DNA of 64,000 bases. Source: Micavibrio sp. (lineage in GTDB: Bacteria; Pseudomonadota; Alphaproteobacteria; Micavibrionales; Micavibrionaceae). How positions within the stretch are numbered: position 1 is the stretch's first letter; each line of letters starts with the position of its first letter. The notes under the pieces were generated by a model that saw only the letters and a program-made list of their open reading frames with translations, searched no databases and was not told where the DNA came from. This document shows positions 60,402 through 64,000 of the stretch, one piece after another. Made by a program: the position numbers and the translations under genes. The stretch is from the NCBI GenBank assembly GCA_030824965.1, contig JAPJQV010000009.1, positions 17,215 to 81,214 on the forward strand, written 5' to 3'.

Positions 60402-61148
60402 ATGAGTGAGATTATTTTAAACGTCGAAAATCTTAAAGCTGCCTATGGAGATCGTCAGGTTCTCCATGGCGTCAATTTAAGCATTCGTAAAGCGGAAACG
60501 TATGGACTGATTGGTCTTAACGGCGCTGGCAAAACAACGCTTATTAAAATTCTTCTTGGTCTGAAGGACGAAGTTGCAGGAAACATCACTATCTTTGGAT
60601 CCGGGCGTAATGAAAAAACGGTTAAATCACAAATATCATATCTGCCGGAAAGATTTGATCCGCCATGGTTTCTTACCGGAGGAGAATTTATAAAATTCTC
60701 TGCTGAATTATATGGCCGTCAGGTCGATAAGACTGTAATGGAAGGGTATGCTTCCAGTCTTGCTTTGGACCCAGCGGTTTTATCCCGCAAAGTTCAAACA
60801 TATTCAAAGGGTATGCGTCAGAAATTAGGTCTTATTGCCACTATTCTGACGGGTTGTTCGATCCTTATTCTTGATGAGCCTATGAGTGGTCTTGATCCGC
60901 TGGCAAGGGCATTGGTCAAAAACCTTCTTTTAAAGATAAAAGGCGAGGGCCGGACAGTAATCCTTTCCAGCCACATCTTGGCTGACATGGATGAAATTTG
61001 CGATAATATTTCAGTTATTCATGATGGAGTTATGCACTATCGTGGAACTCCTTCTGGATTTAAAACTGAAATGAAAGAAAGCAGTCTGGAACAGGCTTTC
61101 TTACATGTCGTCAATAATTCTCAACAGCCGTTTCGAGGCGTGGCATGA
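60402..61148 (+). CDS. ABC transporter ATP-binding protein (exporter type, orphan)
   Basis: 248 residues from ATG 60402 (TTG 60393 overlaps the previous stop). A complete nucleotide-binding domain: Walker A GLNGAGKTTL (about 40), signature YSKGMRQKLG in place of LSGGQ, typical of DrrA/NatA/GldA-type exporters, Walker B ILILDEPMSGLDP and switch His in VILSSHIL. A short C-terminal extension follows. Such ATPases normally pair with an ABC-2 permease, but none is adjacent; only a 27-codon ORF overlaps its stop. Embedded between pilus assembly genes, with no gap, it is likely cotranscribed with them. Function there is unknown. Confidence 0.9.
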   Translation: MSEIILNVENLKAAYGDRQVLHGVNLSIRKAETYGLIGLNGAGKTTLIKILLGLKDEVAGNITIFGSGRNEKTVKSQISYLPERFDPPWFLTGGEFIKFSAELYGRQVDKTVMEGYASSLALDPAVLSRKVQTYSKGMRQKLGLIATILTGCSILILDEPMSGLDPLARALVKNLLLKIKGEGRTVILSSHILADMDEICDNISVIHDGVMHYRGTPSGFKTEMKESSLEQAFLHVVNNSQQPFRGVA

Positions 61149-61228
61149 TTATATCCTGCTTTGCAAAAAAAGCGTTCGAGTATAAGGTTGACACAAGATT
61201 CTACTTCCCAGAAAAATTTATGCCATGA
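61145..61228 (+). CDS. 27-residue ORF with ATGA overlaps at both ends; possible permease remnant or leader
   Basis: The ATG (61145) overlaps the ABC ATPase stop as ATGA and the stop (TGA 61226-61228) overlaps the next gene's ATG (61225) as ATGA. It reads MIISCFAKKAFEYKVDTRFY...MP. ABC-2 permeases often start with an amphipathic M-x-x-I-x-x-x-A-K/R-K/R-E-F/L segment, so this could be the remaining N-terminus of a lost permease, kept because it couples translation of the TPR gene. No ribosome-binding site is visible. The strand also has TTGACA (61188-61193), without a good -10 at 17 bp. Confidence 0.4.
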   Translation: MIISCFAKKAFEYKVDTRFYFPEKFMP

Positions 61229-62691
61229 GCAATTCCGATAAAGACCTCAATCTTGATGATGAAATCGATTTAACAGACGAATTGTCGGTCGACGAGCTGG
61301 CCGATGAAAGCGATTTCGATGACGATGATATCTTTACGCCGGCCTGTTCCCGTAAAAAAAGTTCAAAATTGCTTGCTGGGGGCGTTATCATTCTATCTCT
61401 TTTGGCAGGCGCGGCTCTTTATTTCTACAATAAAGAAAACGCGGTTTCCGTTTTGCCAATTGTGGCGGCGGTTCCGGAGCCAACAGTTTCTGGAGTGCCT
61501 GGAGAAACTGAACAGGCTGTCGTCCCTAAACCCGTCAGTGATTTTGAAACACAGACTGCCCCCCCACAGTCCGAAAATTCTATTGTATTGAATCAAGAAG
61601 CACCGATAGTTTCCGATCAAGTAAAAAATCCTTCAGAAGACAATATTGATAGTCCTCAAAGCGCGCCAGCGACTGATTCCCTGATACCTCCATTGCCTGA
61701 CCAACAAAATGCCTCCTCGCAGCCTGAACCCGAAGCGGTTAAAGCTGCCGAAAAAAATATATCGAAGGCAGAGGAAATAAAAATCGTGGAAGCTGATAAA
61801 GCTCCAGCGCCTCCGGCTCAAGATAGTCTTGCTCCAATTCAGAATTCTATCGAAGAAAAAATTGAAGCAAAGCCGAAGAAAAAAAATGAACTTGAGGCTG
61901 CAAGGGAAACGATTAACCTTCCTAAAAAAGCGGCCAGGAACGATGTTCCCGAGACTGTATACTTCGATGCCCCAAAAGGGAAAGCTTTAAGTGATATCCC
62001 GCCGCCAAGTATTAACCCGGAATTAGAGCCCGGACAGAGCATTATTATTGTCCATAAAGGTACATCATCCGGAGATGGAATGATTGTTGAGAAGGGGGAA
62101 GACAACGGCTTGATCGAGTCCCGTTTGGTAAATGCAAATCGTGCCGCAAGTCTGGGAAGCAATGACGCAGCCTTGGGTTTTTATAATGAATTGTATAGGA
62201 AAAATCCCAACGACCCCCGCATTTTAATGGGGCGCGCAGTCACGTTGCAAAAACTCGGCGAGACGCAAAAAGCAATCTACGGGTACAAGGAAGTATTGGA
62301 TATTGAGCCGAACAATCCGGAAGCTATAACAAATTTAATGGGCCTGATCGGCAAAACACAGCCAGCCGTAGCGTTGCAAAATCTGCTCGACCTCAAAGAA
62401 AGATATCCGAGGAATGCTGCCGTAGCAGCTCAGCTTGGGCTTGCCTATGCGGAGTCAGGAAACCCTCAGGACGGATTAAGAGAATTGAATTCGGCAGCAA
62501 ATATTCAGCCGGAAAACCCTTTGCATTATTTCAACATGGCCGTCATCTATGACCGGCTTAAAGATAGAAATAATGCCATTAAATTTTATGAACAGGCATT
62601 GGATACCTATTCAGTAAATGGAGAGCCGTCTTCGGGCGGATTTTCGCGCGAACAAATTTATGACAGGTTGGCTGTGCTTAGAGGGAACTAG
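61225..62691 (+). CDS. TPR-repeat membrane protein (MshN-like)
   Basis: 488 residues. The N-terminal about 48 residues are very acidic (DDEIDLTDELSVDELADESD), then a TM (KLLAGGVIILSLLAGAALYFY, about 49-70), a long Pro/Ala/Glu-rich periplasmic linker (about 75-300), and four or more TPR units from about residue 305 (AALGFYNELYRKNPNDPRIL, LGETQKAIYGYKEVLDIEPNN, AAQLGLAYAESGNPQDGLREL, MAVIYDRLKDRNNAIKFYEQAL). The topology (cytoplasmic tail, single TM, periplasmic TPR) matches MshN and the TPR proteins of pilus/secretion operons that help place the secretin or prepilins. Joined by ATGA overlap to the 27-codon ORF. Confidence 0.8.
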   Translation: MSNSDKDLNLDDEIDLTDELSVDELADESDFDDDDIFTPACSRKKSSKLLAGGVIILSLLAGAALYFYNKENAVSVLPIVAAVPEPTVSGVPGETEQAVVPKPVSDFETQTAPPQSENSIVLNQEAPIVSDQVKNPSEDNIDSPQSAPATDSLIPPLPDQQNASSQPEPEAVKAAEKNISKAEEIKIVEADKAPAPPAQDSLAPIQNSIEEKIEAKPKKKNELEAARETINLPKKAARNDVPETVYFDAPKGKALSDIPPPSINPELEPGQSIIIVHKGTSSGDGMIVEKGEDNGLIESRLVNANRAASLGSNDAALGFYNELYRKNPNDPRILMGRAVTLQKLGETQKAIYGYKEVLDIEPNNPEAITNLMGLIGKTQPAVALQNLLDLKERYPRNAAVAAQLGLAYAESGNPQDGLRELNSAANIQPENPLHYFNMAVIYDRLKDRNNAIKFYEQALDTYSVNGEPSSGGFSREQIYDRLAVLRGN

Positions 62692-62693
62692 TC

Positions 62694-63170
62694 GTGTATA
62701 ACGACCCACTGGCCTTTCAAATTGCATTTATACTGATCTATGGACTGGCGGGTCTTTGTGCCGGAAGTTTTGCATCTGCCATTATATTCCGGGAGAAAAG
62801 CAACCTGTCCTGGTTTGCCGTTAAGGGAGCCGCATCAAGGTCATCATGTCCCGCTTGCGGCACTGCGTTAGTTTGGAAAGATTTAATTCCCTTATTTTCA
62901 TGGTCATTTGCAAAGGGTAAATGCCGGTATTGTTCAAACCCAATTCCGGTTTTTTATCCTTTAATTGAATTAACATGCTGTCTTTTCTCTTTAATCGTAT
63001 TTTTTTGGTCGGGAATAAGCATAATCTCAATCACATTTTTATTCTGTCTGCCTTTTCTGGCTTCGATTATTTACCTTGGTTTGTTTTGGAAAAAATTCTC
63101 GCCCAGACTGGTAATGATTGTCGGATTGATAGGGTGCATAGCATTCGTATTACAGCTTGGCTTCCACTAA
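62694..63170 (+). CDS. Stand-alone prepilin methyltransferase-type domain protein (PilD N-terminal half)
   Basis: 158 residues from GTG 62694. It starts with a TM, then GLCAGSFASAIIFRE, SCPACGTALVWKDLIPLFSW and KGKCRYCSNPIPVFYPLIELTC, which is the DiS_P_DiS domain of type IV prepilin peptidases with its zinc tetracysteine (Cys52, 55, 77, 80). Three hydrophobic segments follow and the protein ends at 158. The aspartyl peptidase half (the two catalytic Asp, one in G-x-G-D) is absent, and full-length PilD has about 250-290 residues. It may methylate, or simply bind, prepilin, with cleavage by a separate enzyme. Last gene before pilT, 64 bp upstream. Confidence 0.75.
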   Translation: MYNDPLAFQIAFILIYGLAGLCAGSFASAIIFREKSNLSWFAVKGAASRSSCPACGTALVWKDLIPLFSWSFAKGKCRYCSNPIPVFYPLIELTCCLFSLIVFFWSGISIISITFLFCLPFLASIIYLGLFWKKFSPRLVMIVGLIGCIAFVLQLGFH

Positions 63171-63234
63171 TTAAGTTTTGTTTACGATATCTTTGTGTTT
63201 ATGAGTTTAAAGTTAGGCTAACAGGGAGACAGCC

Positions 63235-64000
63235 ATGGATATAACCCAATTACTCGCATTTGTTATGCAAAACAATGCATCCGATTTGCATTTAAGCTCG
63301 GGTAATCCACCCATCATCCGCGTTCACGGCACGTTAAAGCGGCTTAAGGCGGATGTTCTTACATCCGATAGCATTCGCGCCATGTTGTATTCGATTATGA
63401 CTGACGAGCAGCGTGCCGAGTATGAGAAAAATTTTGAAATGGATTTCGCCGTGGCTTTCGGTGAAAAAGCCCGTTTCCGGGTGAATGCTTTTATGAACCG
63501 TAACGGGACAGCGGCTGTTTTGCGGACTATTCCCTCTGTTATTCCTACAATGCAGGAGCTTGAATTGCCGGCAGTGATCCGCCGTTTTGCCGAGCTTGAA
63601 AAAGGACTGATTCTCGTAACCGGGGCGACAGGTTCGGGTAAATCCACGACGCTTGCCGCCATTATCAATCACATAAATGAAAATACCGCGAAGCATATTC
63701 TTACGATTGAAGATCCTGTTGAATTTTTTCATACCTCTAAAAAATCACTGATCAATCACCGTGAATTAGGAGCTGATACAAAATCTTTCGCAAGAGCGCT
63801 GAAGAGTGCCTTGAGGGAAGACCCGGATGTCATTCTGGTTGGTGAGATGCGGGATCACGAAACGATTGCGCTTGCTTTGACTGCGGCGGAAACGGGTCAC
63901 TTGGTGCTTGGTACTTTGCACGCGAATACAGCATCTAAAACAATTGACCGTATTATCGACGTTTTCCCTGCGGCAGAAAAAGAAATGATCCGTGCTATGC
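63235..64000 (+). CDS. pilT: Type IV pilus retraction ATPase PilT (3' end beyond window)
   Basis: The first 255 codons are present; the ORF runs off the right edge. ATG 63235 with GGGAG 7 nt upstream. N-terminal PAS-like domain with MQNNASDLHLSSGNPPIIRVHGTL, then RFRVNAFMNRNGTAAVLRTIP, Walker A TGATGSGKSTT (about 131), Asp box ILTIEDPVEF, Walker B LREDPDVILVGEMRD (about 195) and His box LVLGTLHANTA. The N-terminal start DITQLL and the VGEMRD form match PilT rather than the polymerising ATPase. PilT depolymerises pili, giving twitching motility. Its presence makes this a retractile pilus system, unlike a pure type II secretion system. Confidence 0.95.
   Translation, partial: MDITQLLAFVMQNNASDLHLSSGNPPIIRVHGTLKRLKADVLTSDSIRAMLYSIMTDEQRAEYEKNFEMDFAVAFGEKARFRVNAFMNRNGTAAVLRTIPSVIPTMQELELPAVIRRFAELEKGLILVTGATGSGKSTTLAAIINHINENTAKHILTIEDPVEFFHTSKKSLINHRELGADTKSFARALKSALREDPDVILVGEMRDHETIALALTAAETGHLVLGTLHANTASKTIDRIIDVFPAAEKEMIRAM

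Noticed and set aside
54420..64000. Pure type II secretion operon
   Set aside because: PilT is present, which is a pilus retraction ATPase, and the gene order fits pilus/MSHA systems better.

Overview
The window is chromosomal DNA of a Gram-negative bacterium, most likely an alphaproteobacterium of moderate GC (mid-40s percent, judged by eye). The evidence is a DUF3126-type protein, a plant-like class II DAHP synthase, a lipid A / Kdo gene block (waaA, lpxK, an LpxL-type acyltransferase), an OlsA/OlsB-like pair and frequent TTG/GTG starts. The order cannot be fixed from the sequence alone; a Micavibrio- or Rhodospirillales-like lineage is only a guess. I see no insertion sequences, integrases, prophage or CRISPR arrays.

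Positions 1-35.3 kb form a large surface-polysaccharide locus bounded by two right-handed beta-helix proteins. It contains an initiating polyisoprenyl-phosphate sugar transferase (1914-3386, minus). An export operon follows (3509-11472, plus): a lyase-like periplasmic protein, an outer-membrane barrel, a Wza-like lipoprotein, a Wzc-like chain-length/tyrosine kinase, a Wzy/O-antigen-ligase-type polymerase and an acyltransferase with an SGNH domain. A minus-strand cassette (17399-11475) carries two paralogous many-TM PTPS-related proteins, GtrA, GtrB and another acyltransferase. Two more acyltransferases, a plus-strand block (19673-25230: GT4, GT2, Wzx flippase, GT2, GT-A-like protein), a minus-strand block (30223-25223: GT2, GT4, GT4, GT2, GT14), a WecG/TagA-type transferase, GalE, an SGNH hydrolase and a beta-helix protein with a CBM-like tail complete it. 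Together they would start, extend, flip, polymerise, decorate, export and trim a complex acylated polysaccharide.

Positions 35.4-40.1 kb hold undecaprenyl-diphosphatase, a lone prepilin-like protein, a ferritin-like DUF892 protein, a Bfd-like [2Fe-2S] protein with a probably leaderless transcript, ribosomal protein S4 and a TrmJ-type tRNA methyltransferase. Positions 40.2-49.1 kb are one compact minus-strand run, waaA-lpxK-lpxL-like-gor-DAHP synthase-nadE-gltX. Positions 49.2-54.3 kb hold a Cys-rich secreted protein, DUF3126, an acyltransferase pair that may make ornithine lipids, two tRNA-Arg genes flanking an OmpA-like protein, and an unrecognised protein.

Positions 54.4-64 kb are a type IV pilus / MSHA-like assembly operon: GspE/PilB-type ATPase, PilC/GspF platform, a fused PilM/PilN (GspL)-like protein, PilO-like and PilP/MshK-like proteins, an orphan ABC-exporter ATPase, a 27-codon ORF joined by ATGA overlaps at both ends, a TPR protein (MshN-like), a stand-alone prepilin methyltransferase domain without the peptidase half, and PilT (cut by the right edge). 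The embedded ABC ATPase and the reduced prepilin-peptidase homologue are the most unusual features of the window.
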